From positions 1 through 59,341 of the IMG/VR virus record IMGVR_UViG_3300043429_000266: a stretch of 59,341 bases of DNA; one strand, 5' to 3'. The notes under the pieces are model-generated. The model ran no database searches, was not told the origin of the DNA, and worked only from the letters and a program-made list of their open reading frames with translations. Below are positions 7,857 to 17,210 of the stretch, piece after piece. A program made the translations under genes and the position numbers. Source of the DNA: a virus. Positions within the stretch are counted from its first letter, which is position 1; each line of letters opens with the position of its first letter.

Positions 7857-8059
7857 CCAAGCTACCCCGCCTACCTAGTCAAGTGGTCTTGTTAGGCTCA
7901 AAGGGGTACACCCCGAAACAGATGCGCGAATATGCGCTCAAAGCAATTGAAACCTACAAACAGGAGAATCAAAATGAAAAAGTTAGCAATCCTAGCGTTA
8001 TTGTTGAGCATGGTTGGCTGCTCGTCGACGAACAGCACTCAGGAACTAGTCATGGATAA
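7853..8059 (+). CDS. Hypothetical small protein
   Basis: A 68-aa ORF joined to its predecessor by ATGA. Its last 86 bases overlap the lipoprotein gene at 7974 in another frame. The N-terminal half looks like a normal coding sequence; the C-terminal part may only be tolerated because of the overlap. Confidence 0.5.
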   Translation: MTKLPRLPSQVVLLGSKGYTPKQMREYALKAIETYKQENQNEKVSNPSVIVEHGWLLVDEQHSGTSHG

Positions 8060-8213
8060 GCGCCTTCGCCCGATGTCTCGTAATGAGACCATCGTAGCTG
8101 TGCGTGAGTGTGAGACTAACGGGCTGCGCGCGGTGATGATCTACGGTAAGCGTGAAATCAACGGCTACAGCACTGAAGTCGTGATTGAAGTCACCTGCGC
8201 CCCTAAGTGGTGA
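7974..8213 (+). CDS. Small lipoprotein
   Basis: A 79-aa protein starting MKKLAILALLLSMVGC: signal peptide with lipobox SMVGC. The mature part has two more cysteines and no known domain. SD CAGGAG precedes the ATG. Outer- or inner-membrane attachment is expected; the role is unknown, with exclusion or envelope modification possible. Confidence 0.7.
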   Translation: MKKLAILALLLSMVGCSSTNSTQELVMDKRLRPMSRNETIVAVRECETNGLRAVMIYGKREINGYSTEVVIEVTCAPKW

Positions 8214-8217
8214 TAAC

Positions 8218-8628
8218 ATGGGAGTAGCACAACCCCGCCGAGTTAGCATGCAAACTGCTAAGAACCCCGTGGCTCGCGCCTTCGCACAAAAAGGCTTGCG
8301 CTCTGACATGGTTGATCAGAAGATCAAGCTCTACATGACCGAAGACGGAGAGCCCTGCGCGGACTTTTGCGCCGGTATCGGGCTCACCCTTTCGGCTATG
8401 ATCCGAGCAGCCGAGCTAGACCGCAAGGTGGGTAAGAATCACCTACTGACGCGCATAGCTCGGGGTGGGGCTTCGGCTTGTGAGCAGATGGTCAAATCGG
8501 ACTCGTTCGACCGCGACAATCTGGTCTCACTTGACAAGGCGCTTGACGCTATTGTTGACCTAAACATGCGACTCAGCGCCGAGGCGGTTAACCAAGGCTG
8601 GCGCGAAGCCCTCACCGGCAAACTCTAA
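8218..8628 (+). CDS. Hypothetical protein
   Basis: A 136-aa protein, ATG at 8218 just after the lipoprotein stop. An earlier in-frame start at 8185 would lie inside that gene, so it is less likely. The C-terminal half is helical, with an acidic DKALDAIVDLNMRLSAEAV stretch. No family recognised. Confidence 0.65.
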   Translation: MGVAQPRRVSMQTAKNPVARAFAQKGLRSDMVDQKIKLYMTEDGEPCADFCAGIGLTLSAMIRAAELDRKVGKNHLLTRIARGGASACEQMVKSDSFDRDNLVSLDKALDAIVDLNMRLSAEAVNQGWREALTGKL

Positions 8629-8828
8629 TGCCGTGGGGTTATATTCGCAAACTACTAGGCTCAGGGCTCCACTGGGGTAAGACTCAGGAGGAGCTTCAAG
8701 CCGCTATTGCTCAGGCCGAACAGGACGGTATGTCTAAGGCCGCCGAGCATATTCGAATCATCTTGCGGCTACGCAACAAGGTGATGATGGAAAAAGAAAA
8801 CCCCGCACAAGGCGGGGCTGTAAAGTGA
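8628..8828 (+). CDS. Hypothetical small helical protein, last gene of plus block
   Basis: A 66-aa protein whose start shares a base with the preceding stop (TAATG). Mostly helical (EELQAAIAQAEQDGMSKAAE). Its 3' end also encodes the hairpin that ends the opposite-strand block, so the last ten residues may be shaped by that. Confidence 0.6.
   Translation: MPWGYIRKLLGSGLHWGKTQEELQAAIAQAEQDGMSKAAEHIRIILRLRNKVMMEKENPAQGGAVK
8790..8817 (-). terminator. Terminator of the minus-strand late block
   Basis: Read on the minus strand, CCCCGC pairs with GCGGGG (8801-8806 with 8812-8817) and is followed by a T-rich tail TTTTCTTTTT. It lies inside the 3' end of the opposing gene, 32 bp past the last late stop codon. 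Confidence 0.8.
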
Positions 8829-8856
8829 CACCTGCAAAAGTGTAGGTGTTATTTTA
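8828..8856 (+). terminator. Terminator of the plus-strand block
   Basis: ACACCT (8828-8833) pairs with AGGTGT (8844-8849), followed by TATTTTA on the plus strand. With the facing terminator at 8790-8817 it separates the converging transcripts. The stem overlaps the stop codon of the minus-strand gene at 8849. Confidence 0.7.
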
Positions 8857-10774
8857 CTTCTTTTTTGATGTCGGCCTCGATGTCAGCCTCAATGTCGGGG
8901 CCGGATATCGGGGCCGCTTCGCTTTCAAGCTGTACGTCTTTTTCCATGTCCGCCTGAGGAGCCGAGCCCTCGGGTGATGGGAAAATAGCCGTCGCAGTGC
9001 CGGTGGTGCCTGCGCCCTCAACAGCTGAAGCGCGAGCGGCCTTAGGTATTGCGGCTGCAGCTTGTTCGTCAAGCATCTTAACAACTGCGGCAACTTCGTG
9101 CGGGTCTTTTGACATGAGCATGTCGGCCAACTTAGCCGAAGTCTTCTCAGTCATCTGCCCTTTGCGCAGGCCGCTAACCACGGCGTTGGCGAGCGAACTC
9201 TTCCAGCCGCCCGTAATAGCGCCCATCATCGCATCACCAATACCTGAGCCGTCTTCAAGGCTCTCACGCATTTGCATACGCTTACCCGTGGGGCTACCGC
9301 CGAGGATCTTGCTTGACTGGTTGAACAGTTGGGCCTCACGCTCGAGGGCGTTCTTGAACAACTCAAACTGAGCAGGGTTGTCAAACAACGGCTGCAGCTT
9401 GGCTTGCATCTCGGGTGAACCAATCAGGCGTTGAGCAGCGTTAAAGTTGCCCGACGGTTTCATGATCTTGTCATACAAATCACGCGCCACGCCCGTGCGG
9501 AACGCATGCTTCTCCGACTCGCCCATACCCGACACGAGCTTGATGACCTGCTCATGATCCATACGACCGAACTCGTTGATACCCTTGCGCATCGCGTCAG
9601 AGAGTTCAGCTCCACCGGCGTAGATGCCGCGCGCGAGTTCGTAGTCCGGAACGGCTTTGTCAAGGTCTTTCAGGAACTCGTTTTTCTTCTGAGTGTAGAC
9701 GCGACCGAGAGAGGTGGTCTTGCCGGTGATGGCGTCTGTTTGGCCTTCAATCAAAGAGTCCAGACCGCGCTTCACTTGGTCTAACACCTCAACCGTGGGT
9801 TTGCTCAAGTCAAGCTCGCGGCCCTCGGCCTTGAGTAGCTTGTCGGCTTCCTTCAAAGCCTGTTGGAACTGTGGCAGCTCCATGTACTTGAGCACCTTGG
9901 GGTCTGCGACCTCGCCGTACGAGTAGGCTTGTTGGTACGCTGGGCCTGCGAGGGTTTTCATTTCCTCTTGCAGCTTGGTCAAGTCGTCGTAGTAGTCTCC
10001 TGGCTTGAGGGCTTTGACGGTCTGCTGATGGGCGCGCTCACGCGAACCCAGCTTCTGCTCCATCAAGGTTTTCTCAATCTTACGCGCACCTGCGCCGGTG
10101 CGTTGAGCCACCGCTTCAGCTAGGTCGGCCAGCGCGGGGTTGGTGTTAGCAACTACGGACGGTACACCTATCGCTTTGTCTTGAGCCATTTTGGCTTGGA
10201 TTTGAGCAGTGGTGAGTTTGTCTTCAGCCATAGCTTGGGCCATCTTCTCAGCCGCTTTGCGCTCAACAAGAGCGTCAGTGGGGAAGAGACGCTCACGAAG
10301 CCAGCTCGAAGCGCCCTTAGTGCCGCGAACGGCCATCGGCACAGCCAAACCTAGGGTTGTACCCATTACGCCGCCGGTGAACGCGCCTGAGCCACGTTGG
10401 CCTTCTTCAGCCGAGCCTGCGCCGCTGATAGCGCCCGTGGTGCCGCCCGCGCCAGCGAGCTTGGCCCATGCGGGGATACGCGCCGCTGTGCGAGCCATAG
10501 CGCCCGAAACCTGAGCGGCACCAGCGGGGATGGCGGGTGGGTACATCATCATAGCCACGCCAGGAGCTGCGCCACCTGCGAACTCAGCCGTTCCGGTTGT
10601 GATGGGGTATTGTTGTGAGAACTCACCGTACTCGCTGCGGATCTTTTTCAAGTTGTCTTCATAGCTCTCGTTACCGAGCTTAGAGCGGAGCCATGCTTCG
10701 GCTTCGTCCCCCCAGCCCATACCGAGACCTTGACCAAACGCGGCCCGAGCGCCGCCAACTAATGGATCAGCCAT
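8849..10774 (-). CDS. Large internal/ejection protein
   Basis: A 641-aa protein, last of the late block. The N-terminus (ARAAFGQGLGMGWGDEAEAW, then SEYGEFSQQYP) and a Gly/Ala-rich hydrophobic region (residues 65-150) resemble phage internal virion proteins that cross membranes at DNA ejection. The middle is long and helical. I infer a DNA-ejection role from composition and from its place after nozzle and other ejection-type genes; no enzymatic motif is visible. Confidence 0.65.
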   Translation of the reverse strand: MADPLVGGARAAFGQGLGMGWGDEAEAWLRSKLGNESYEDNLKKIRSEYGEFSQQYPITTGTAEFAGGAAPGVAMMMYPPAIPAGAAQVSGAMARTAARIPAWAKLAGAGGTTGAISGAGSAEEGQRGSGAFTGGVMGTTLGLAVPMAVRGTKGASSWLRERLFPTDALVERKAAEKMAQAMAEDKLTTAQIQAKMAQDKAIGVPSVVANTNPALADLAEAVAQRTGAGARKIEKTLMEQKLGSRERAHQQTVKALKPGDYYDDLTKLQEEMKTLAGPAYQQAYSYGEVADPKVLKYMELPQFQQALKEADKLLKAEGRELDLSKPTVEVLDQVKRGLDSLIEGQTDAITGKTTSLGRVYTQKKNEFLKDLDKAVPDYELARGIYAGGAELSDAMRKGINEFGRMDHEQVIKLVSGMGESEKHAFRTGVARDLYDKIMKPSGNFNAAQRLIGSPEMQAKLQPLFDNPAQFELFKNALEREAQLFNQSSKILGGSPTGKRMQMRESLEDGSGIGDAMMGAITGGWKSSLANAVVSGLRKGQMTEKTSAKLADMLMSKDPHEVAAVVKMLDEQAAAAIPKAARASAVEGAGTTGTATAIFPSPEGSAPQADMEKDVQLESEAAPISGPDIEADIEADIKKEVK

Positions 10775-12066
10775 TATTCAAGTCCTTCTGCCGCTGCGGG
10801 CGTTGTGTCACGGTACAGACCTTGGTTGATCTCGTTCAAGCGTTTACGGCTACGCTCTGACACCGACTTGAGCGCGGCGTAACCGTTCTTCATGATCTTG
10901 GCGCGCTCTTCAATGCTCTTAGCGCCCAAGCCCTGAACGTCTTGCAGCGCCTTGCGCTCGTCGTTAGAGATAGCTCCTGGGAACGTCGACTTGAGAGAAG
11001 ACAACGCCGCTTTTTCAAGCGTGTTTTCCAACTCACGAGTGTTGATGACCTTGGGGTCTTTAGAGCCCGTGGTCTCAAGCAATTTACGCTGCGCGATGTC
11101 AGGTAGAGAGGCATCAAACGTGTTGGGGTTCAGCGCGTAAGCCTTCTTCAAGTTCAACATCGCCTGCTCGGTCTGCGCCAGCATGTCTTCAGTGTCGGTC
11201 TTGAGTTTGACCTCAACAGGGCTCAACTTAGCGGCGGCCTTCTTGGCCTCGTCAAACTTCTGTTGATTCAAAGCCAAGTTAGCCTGTGCAACGGACATGT
11301 TGGCGAGGGTGGCGTTGATGGTAGACATCTGCTTCTCGACGTTCATGTCTGCGATCTGACCCACGCGCTTCTGGAACTCAGGGGTTCCTGGCTTCAAGCC
11401 TTCGTCTTGAGCCTGCTTACCTGCTGTGGACTGAGGCTGACCGGACTTGATGTAGTCCTTGAGCAACTCGGCGGAGATCGCGCGCTTGTCTTTCATCTCT
11501 TCGCCGGCAAGGGTGCGCAGCGTAGTGAGGTCGTCCTTTGCACCTTGCATCTTGAGCTTCTGACCTTCGAGTTGGAGCTGCTTTTTGAGCGCGCCCTGAC
11601 CCTTAGTGTACTCACTCATGGTCGCACCGACGTTGCCGAGGGTCTCTGAGAACTGGCCCGTCTTAGTTGGAGCGCCGAAGGCTGAGGCAAGGCGGAAGTA
11701 CATCTCGGCCTTGTCAAGCGGGCTACCCTCAATCGAGCTTTGGATCATCTTCTGAAACGCTTCGGTCTCAGCGTTAGCGCGACCACGTGCGGACTTGAGT
11801 TCAGCGCCGTATGTAGACTCACCCGAGGTATACTTGCTCAACATGTCGAGCAGTTGAGGAGGAACCGAACCCTGCTGTGCGGGGGCAGCGTCAATACTGT
11901 CAACGGCCTGAACGGGCGCGACTTTACTCGCCGCGACCGGAGTGGCCGCTGCGGGAATAGTCTCAACCGGCCCAGCCACTTGCACCGAAGGGTTGCCGTA
12001 GTACTTTGCCAGGAGTTCGTCCACACCACCGATACCGTATTGGCTGGCCAAATCTTGAATTTCCAT
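10774..12066 (-). CDS. Putative internal/ejection protein
   Basis: A 430-aa Ala/Gln/Lys-rich helical protein that overlaps the next gene by one base. The N-terminus ASQYGIGGVDELLAKYYGNP is followed by a Pro/Ala linker and long helices. No catalytic motif seen. Position and composition suggest an ejection protein. Confidence 0.6.
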   Translation of the reverse strand: MEIQDLASQYGIGGVDELLAKYYGNPSVQVAGPVETIPAAATPVAASKVAPVQAVDSIDAAPAQQGSVPPQLLDMLSKYTSGESTYGAELKSARGRANAETEAFQKMIQSSIEGSPLDKAEMYFRLASAFGAPTKTGQFSETLGNVGATMSEYTKGQGALKKQLQLEGQKLKMQGAKDDLTTLRTLAGEEMKDKRAISAELLKDYIKSGQPQSTAGKQAQDEGLKPGTPEFQKRVGQIADMNVEKQMSTINATLANMSVAQANLALNQQKFDEAKKAAAKLSPVEVKLKTDTEDMLAQTEQAMLNLKKAYALNPNTFDASLPDIAQRKLLETTGSKDPKVINTRELENTLEKAALSSLKSTFPGAISNDERKALQDVQGLGAKSIEERAKIMKNGYAALKSVSERSRKRLNEINQGLYRDTTPAAAEGLE

Positions 12067-12075
12067 CGTAGCTCC

Positions 12076-13170
12076 TTAGCCGCCTTGAGACATTTTGTAC
12101 AAACCTGCGCCGGTAGCACCCGCAGAAGCGAGTTGAGACAGCGGAGAGGCGCTGTACGTTGCGCCGGTAGTGGAACCTGCGTTGGTCGTGACTTGAGGCG
12201 TAATAGGGGCCATACCGCGCACCTGAGTAGACAACCAGTCCGCCATCTGACGAGGGTAGAGTTGGGCGTTTTGGTACTGTTGGTAAGCCGCATCTGCTTC
12301 GCGCTGGGCGAGCTGCTGTTGGGCAGAACCGGCGGCCTCAAGAGCAGCTGTGTCCGCAGTGCGCATCTGTTGACCTTGGGCAGCCATATTAGAGAGCTGC
12401 TGCAAAGCGGACTGTTGTCTTGTCAAATCTGACTGTGTCAAAGCTCCAGCCTGCTGACCTGTGCTGAGCAACGCTTGTTGTTGGGTGTTTGTCAAGTTGC
12501 CGGTCGTACTAGCTAGTTGGGCTTGTCGAGCCAAGTCACTTTGAGACGCGCCGAGGGCTTGTGCGTAACCTTGTTGCAACGCTTGACCTTGCTGGCCCAA
12601 GATAGACTCTTGAGTGTCGCGCAGGGCGCGGCTACCGAACTCACCCATACGTGTTCCGCCGAACTGACCCGCCTTGATGAAGGAGTCTGAAACTCCTGGT
12701 AACAAATTCTCAGTCAGGTTACGAGCGCCTAACTGGGCGATCCTGTCCGTCACGTTTTCAGTGTACGGGTTCATGTAACTATTGATGTCGGAAACAGAAC
12801 TCTGACCCGCCGCTGTCAAATAAGGCTGAGCAGCGTTGACACCGCTAGTCGCTATACCTTTGTCAAAATAAGGCTGCGCAGCAGACATACCCCCAGCCGC
12901 CGTGGTGAGGTTTTGAGTACCTGTGGTGGCTGTGTTGTAAGGGTCTTGCCACTTACCTACATTTTGACTGACCTGACGGTAAGCCTCTTCTTGCTGTGGT
13001 TTTAAGCCCGCAGCGAGGGTTCCGGTGTAGGCTTGATAAGGTTGGGCCGCGAGGTTAGACGCAAGCTGAACCTGCGTGTAGATCGCATCTTGCATCCACT
13101 TCGGGGTCTCCGTAGAGGAAGTGGTGTAAGACGTTGCCGTCTGGGGTTTACCTTCAAAGATACCAGCCAT
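12076..13170 (-). CDS. Putative internal virion protein, Gln/Ala-rich
   Basis: A 364-aa protein with very high Gln, Ala and Ser content and long helices (residues 180-310). The region NPYTENVTDRIAQLGARNL...GQFGGTRMGEFGSRAL is the kind found in podovirus structural proteins near the ejection genes. It starts one base inside the preceding gene. Confidence 0.6.
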   Translation of the reverse strand: MAGIFEGKPQTATSYTTSSTETPKWMQDAIYTQVQLASNLAAQPYQAYTGTLAAGLKPQQEEAYRQVSQNVGKWQDPYNTATTGTQNLTTAAGGMSAAQPYFDKGIATSGVNAAQPYLTAAGQSSVSDINSYMNPYTENVTDRIAQLGARNLTENLLPGVSDSFIKAGQFGGTRMGEFGSRALRDTQESILGQQGQALQQGYAQALGASQSDLARQAQLASTTGNLTNTQQQALLSTGQQAGALTQSDLTRQQSALQQLSNMAAQGQQMRTADTAALEAAGSAQQQLAQREADAAYQQYQNAQLYPRQMADWLSTQVRGMAPITPQVTTNAGSTTGATYSASPLSQLASAGATGAGLYKMSQGG

Positions 13171-14999
13171 TATGCGGCCCCTTTCAGATAAGCTAAGGGT
13201 GACTTAGCCGCAGGGCTGAAGCTACCTTTAGCGAGTGTTTTGCCTTTTTGCATACGCAACTTCTTACGCATCTCGTCAAGGCGGCGAGCGCCTTCTTTTG
13301 TGGAGCCATCACCGAGCAGGGCCACGGTCTCAGCGTCCATCACGTATTCGCCATCTGACAACTTAGCGTGGATTGTGTCTGCGCGACCTGAACCGCCGCC
13401 GTGAGCAAGCGCATTCAAAGCACCGCCGCGAGCGCGATGAGTGATATAACCACCGCGCGCAGCTGCCACTTCAGCTTGTTCAGTGCCGACCTGTTTATTG
13501 TACAGACCGCCAGAAACATCGTTCCAGTTGTTGGCCATGAAGGTGCCTAAGTCTTGCCCCTTGGAAGAAGCATCCGCCATCATTTTGTCCCAATCCCAAA
13601 CCACGGTCGGGCGATTGAAATATTCTTTCTGAGCGGGGCTCATGGACTCGATAGCCTGTTGAGCTTCTGGAGGAGGAGTTCCAGCAGCTGCACCGGCTAA
13701 ACCGGCTAACGCGAGACCGCCGTAACCCGTAGCGCTATTCATACCGATGTTGGTGGTGTTAGCGCCGGTCTGTTGAGCCAGAGTTTGCTGCGGCGCGTAC
13801 AGGTCGTTCGCAGCCACGGTTGTAGAAGCTGCGTTCGGGTTGATACCTACGTCTGAAACGGGGGTAGCGTAGGGGTCAGTGAGTGTGTAAACTTCTGAAG
13901 GCGCTTTGATACCCGAACCGGAGTAAGGTTCAGCCGTGGTGCTAGAAGGCGAGCTTGAACCCAGTTCAGTAGAACTGTTAGCCTTCATACCTAAGTTGTT
14001 AGTCACCGTGGCGGAAGGCTTAGCGTTGGCGTTTTGATAACCTTGTATACCACCCGCCATCAAACCGGCTAAAGCACCGCCCTTGAGGGCTGTCTTAGCG
14101 TCAGCGCCTACCGTCAACAGGTTACCTGTGGTCGCGCCACCAGCGCGGATACCGGCGTTGAGCGCGCTGCTACCTGTACCGGCCATACCGCCGATAGCGT
14201 TGCTAGCCATACCGCCCGCAGCACCCATGACCGCACCTTTACCGAACCCTTGTCCGGTGGCCGCGCCGATAGTGCCGCCGATTAGCGAGCTGCCTAACAC
14301 GTTCTGCGCACCTGCTTGCAACCCCATACCGGTAGCGTTGCTAATAGAACCACCTAACGCGCCGCCCGCGCCAGCACCTAAACCGCCGAGGGCAGCGCCC
14401 ATCAAAGCGCCTTTGACACCACCACCACCGAGAGCGCCGATACCAGCGCCGAGGGCGGCAGACATCGCCACACCGAGACCAGGAGCCGCGATAGCGAGAG
14501 CGATAGGGGCGACGGTTTTGATGATCTTAGTCAGACCGCCGCCCTTGAATTCGCGCAGACCCGTGTTAGGGTTGATACCGCCCGAGCCACCCATACGGCG
14601 AAGCATCTCAGCTTCCATAGGGTTGACGTGCGCCAGCATCGTGTCACCGCCGCGACCGTGAGCGGCCATTTGAGCAAGGCCGCCGCGAGCAAACATAGCT
14701 TGCTGTTGTTGACTGGATTGGTCTTTAATACCGTAGAACACGATGAGCAGAGAAGCGATCACGATAGGATCGAACTCGGCGGGAAGGTCGTCTTGATCAA
14801 CAAACCCATCACGAACAGCCGCTGCACGGACGGCGGGGTAGTCTTGCGGACTATCCATCACGTGCTCAAGCACCTGAATGATTTCATCAATCATCTGGGG
14901 GTTGAGGTCCATTTGAGCGACCTCTTGTTTGGCCATCTCGACTGCCTGCTGAACTTGTGGGTTCTGGCTGGCGATTTGCATGATTTGTTGACGATCCAT
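13170..14999 (-). CDS. Gly-rich structural protein, putative ejection/injection protein
   Basis: A 609-aa protein. After an acidic helical N-terminus comes a very long Gly/Ala-rich hydrophobic region (residues about 155-330) that could insert in a membrane. The C-terminus has LSDGEYVMDAETVALLGDGS, a motif I associate with many phage structural proteins. I chose ATG 14999 (AAGGA, 8-nt spacing) over the GTG at 15017, which lies in the previous gene's 3' end. Confidence 0.65.
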   Translation of the reverse strand: MDRQQIMQIASQNPQVQQAVEMAKQEVAQMDLNPQMIDEIIQVLEHVMDSPQDYPAVRAAAVRDGFVDQDDLPAEFDPIVIASLLIVFYGIKDQSSQQQQAMFARGGLAQMAAHGRGGDTMLAHVNPMEAEMLRRMGGSGGINPNTGLREFKGGGLTKIIKTVAPIALAIAAPGLGVAMSAALGAGIGALGGGGVKGALMGAALGGLGAGAGGALGGSISNATGMGLQAGAQNVLGSSLIGGTIGAATGQGFGKGAVMGAAGGMASNAIGGMAGTGSSALNAGIRAGGATTGNLLTVGADAKTALKGGALAGLMAGGIQGYQNANAKPSATVTNNLGMKANSSTELGSSSPSSTTAEPYSGSGIKAPSEVYTLTDPYATPVSDVGINPNAASTTVAANDLYAPQQTLAQQTGANTTNIGMNSATGYGGLALAGLAGAAAGTPPPEAQQAIESMSPAQKEYFNRPTVVWDWDKMMADASSKGQDLGTFMANNWNDVSGGLYNKQVGTEQAEVAAARGGYITHRARGGALNALAHGGGSGRADTIHAKLSDGEYVMDAETVALLGDGSTKEGARRLDEMRKKLRMQKGKTLAKGSFSPAAKSPLAYLKGAA

Positions 15000-15001
15000 C
15001 T

Positions 15002-15442
15002 TTACTTCCTTCGCCACTTGTGTGACTCAAAATTTTCCCTTAAAAACCCATAAACGCAAAGGTCATCATCGATGAATGCCTTGCGCATGACCCCTTCGAG
15101 CTCGAAACCGATGTGTTCGTCAAACCGGCGAGCAGCCGTATTCTTTGAACGCACCAGACCCGTAACCCGTTGTAACTTCAACCGTTCAAACACAAATTCA
15201 AACAGTTCGTTAAACATCTTCACGATCTCCCTAGGCCGAGCCCAGCTCGCCCCAGGAATCGCCGCAGTGTGCATGTCCACCCCGAGCGCGCTAAAGTTTG
15301 ACAACACGATGACAAACACAAAGTTGTCATTCTCATCAACCGCAGACACCGCCCTCGAGAACCCCGTCACACCTTCAATACCCAGTACTTTCTTGGCCCA
15401 TTCCACGGCCTCAAGCTCGCGCTCAAATCCTATGTACCGCAT
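15002..15442 (-). CDS. GNAT-type N-acetyltransferase-like protein
   Basis: A 146-aa protein. The C-terminal half has the GNAT end pattern: RVTGLVRSKNTAARRFDEHIGFELEGVMRKAF (quoted in part: SKNTAARRF ... GFELEGVMR). The acetyl-CoA loop Q/R-x-x-G-x-G/A is not clear, so activity is uncertain. Small GNAT-like genes are often found among phage tail genes. ATG 15442 overlaps the previous stop (TGATG). Confidence 0.65.
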   Translation of the reverse strand: MRYIGFERELEAVEWAKKVLGIEGVTGFSRAVSAVDENDNFVFVIVLSNFSALGVDMHTAAIPGASWARPREIVKMFNELFEFVFERLKLQRVTGLVRSKNTAARRFDEHIGFELEGVMRKAFIDDDLCVYGFLRENFESHKWRRK

Positions 15443-15669
15443 CAGCTCAGGCTCTGGCAGAACCGGTCTGCCCACTCACGCCAATCGTCATACGCATAGG
15501 GTATGGGCGGGTTACGCCCGATTGTCGTGTTGTTGAGGAACTGAACGGCCCAGTCTTGCCAGTGTGCTTCGTCTGACAAACGCCCGAACGCACCATAGGG
15601 GTCGAGGTCCAAAATGACCTGATTGGCCCAGTCGATGAGTTCGAGGTTGGTAGGTAGGGTAACGATCAT
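15442..15669 (-). CDS. Conserved small phage protein
   Basis: A 75-aa acidic protein. It contains LELIDWANQVILDLDPYG and DDWREWADRFC; such W/D-rich small proteins sit beside nozzle genes in other podoviruses. Coupled by ATGA to the nozzle gene. Function unknown. Confidence 0.7.
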   Translation of the reverse strand: MIVTLPTNLELIDWANQVILDLDPYGAFGRLSDEAHWQDWAVQFLNNTTIGRNPPIPYAYDDWREWADRFCQSLS

Positions 15670-17210
15670 CCGAGCACCGTCTTGTCTGTTTTATTGCCGT
15701 CTTCAATGTGACCGATGATTTGACCCATCTGGTAGTTACCGCCGATGCAGTACGACTTGAATTTGACGCGCAGCTCGCGGCGCTGTTCTTTGAGCATAGT
15801 GATTTGCTCATAAGGTTGCGTCACGTTAGAAGGGTCAACAATCGTGAACTCAGAGCTGTAGACCTCAGGGGCGCGAGCGTTAGCGCGGCCCGTCACCTGC
15901 ACGGTCATGTCACCGGACTGCACAAAGTCGGGCTCGATAGACGAAATACGCAGGTAAGAGTTGACACCCTTAGCCGCCATTGATGACAGGTCGCAGGTCT
16001 CAAAGTAAGACTCGATCGGGAAGATGTTCTGACCGTCGATCTCATCTGTACCCTGTTCGTGGATCCAGACTTTGTAGCCGTCACCCGTGAGGCTGTCTCC
16101 TGGTAGGATAGGAGCGGCGTAGGCGTTACAGTAGCTAGCAGCCACACGGCCTGAAGACGGTAGAATGGTGTCGTACCAAGTGTTCTCGCGGATGTTGTAA
16201 ATGACCGCATGAGTACACTCGGTAGCGTCACCGCGAGGGTAAGCCCACCAGATCTCACCGTAGCGAGGGGTGCTGTAGGCGTAAACTTTGCTACGCTGCT
16301 GGGGGTTCAGGCCGTCAAAGAACCAGTTCAGGTTCAACTGGTTAGGTACTTCACGCACCACGCCGTTAAACATGAGGAAGCGGTCAACACCTGCCCAGTA
16401 GAACACGCCGTCATAATCAATCACGCTGTCGGCTGACATAATAGAGGTGTTGGTGGCGATTGTGTCAAAGGCAAACACGGTCGAGCCGCCCGTAAAGGTC
16501 ATACGAATGACAGCATCATACGCCCACAAGACACCGGCAGGGGCTGAGCCTGAACCGGCGCGCAGGGGCAGACCCTTAACGATTTTCTGTCCCCAAGCGC
16601 GAGCGATACCCGAGCCCGAACCTGACAGGTCGGCGGGGTCTCCTGGGATTGACCAACCCACGATACCGGCAGTGCCGTAGTATACGAGGTACGGATGCAG
16701 AACTACGATACCGCCCGTGGCGTTAGCACCGGCAGGTAGGGTGATTTCGGTCAACGCGCCGGTTCCGGTCACGTCTCCGAAGAAAATCTGCCCGCCTTCG
16801 TCATTACAGATACACTGGCCGTTAGGGGCTACGTGGGCAATGATGTTATTGTCGGTAGTAGACGAGTCGTACATGTAGTCAAACATCCACTTGTTCTGGT
16901 CAGAATCGGTGAGTGTTGAAGGTGTACGGTCAGAGATGATTGAGGCGTTCTTGTTGGCGTCGAGCGTGAAACGCTCTAGCTTGGTAGCTGAACCTGAGTG
17001 GCAGTAAACAAGGGTTTGTTGCACGAAGTTGGTAAACCCGCGACAGATCTCACTCAGCGTTTTCACGATTGAGCGGTAGCCGCCAATTTTACGAGGCAGC
17101 CCGCGCTGAAAGCGCACCCACCTACCGTCTACATACTGGTCGCCCTCAAACTTGGTACCATCACGTTTGATACCAGGAAGGGAGCGGAGAATAGAGGTAG
17201 GTGACGCCAT
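15666..17210 (-). CDS. Tail nozzle / packaged-DNA stabilisation-like protein
   Basis: A 514-aa beta-rich protein. The start (LPGIKRDGTKFEGDQYVDGRWVRFQRGLPRKIGGYR) and later VIYNIRENTWYDT resemble P22 gp10/SU10-type nozzle proteins that form a beta-propeller tube below the adaptor. ATG at 17210 overlaps the upstream stop by one base. An extended reading to 17264 has no good start. It likely closes the tail channel and contacts fibres. Confidence 0.75.
   Translation of the reverse strand: MASPTSILRSLPGIKRDGTKFEGDQYVDGRWVRFQRGLPRKIGGYRSIVKTLSEICRGFTNFVQQTLVYCHSGSATKLERFTLDANKNASIISDRTPSTLTDSDQNKWMFDYMYDSSTTDNNIIAHVAPNGQCICNDEGGQIFFGDVTGTGALTEITLPAGANATGGIVVLHPYLVYYGTAGIVGWSIPGDPADLSGSGSGIARAWGQKIVKGLPLRAGSGSAPAGVLWAYDAVIRMTFTGGSTVFAFDTIATNTSIMSADSVIDYDGVFYWAGVDRFLMFNGVVREVPNQLNLNWFFDGLNPQQRSKVYAYSTPRYGEIWWAYPRGDATECTHAVIYNIRENTWYDTILPSSGRVAASYCNAYAAPILPGDSLTGDGYKVWIHEQGTDEIDGQNIFPIESYFETCDLSSMAAKGVNSYLRISSIEPDFVQSGDMTVQVTGRANARAPEVYSSEFTIVDPSNVTQPYEQITMLKEQRRELRVKFKSYCIGGNYQMGQIIGHIEDGNKTDKTVLG

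Noticed and set aside
14083-14661. 192-aa plus-strand ORF opposite the Gly-rich structural gene
   Set aside because: Pro/Ala-rich composition is the complement of Gly/Ala codons on the real strand; no SD or coupling.
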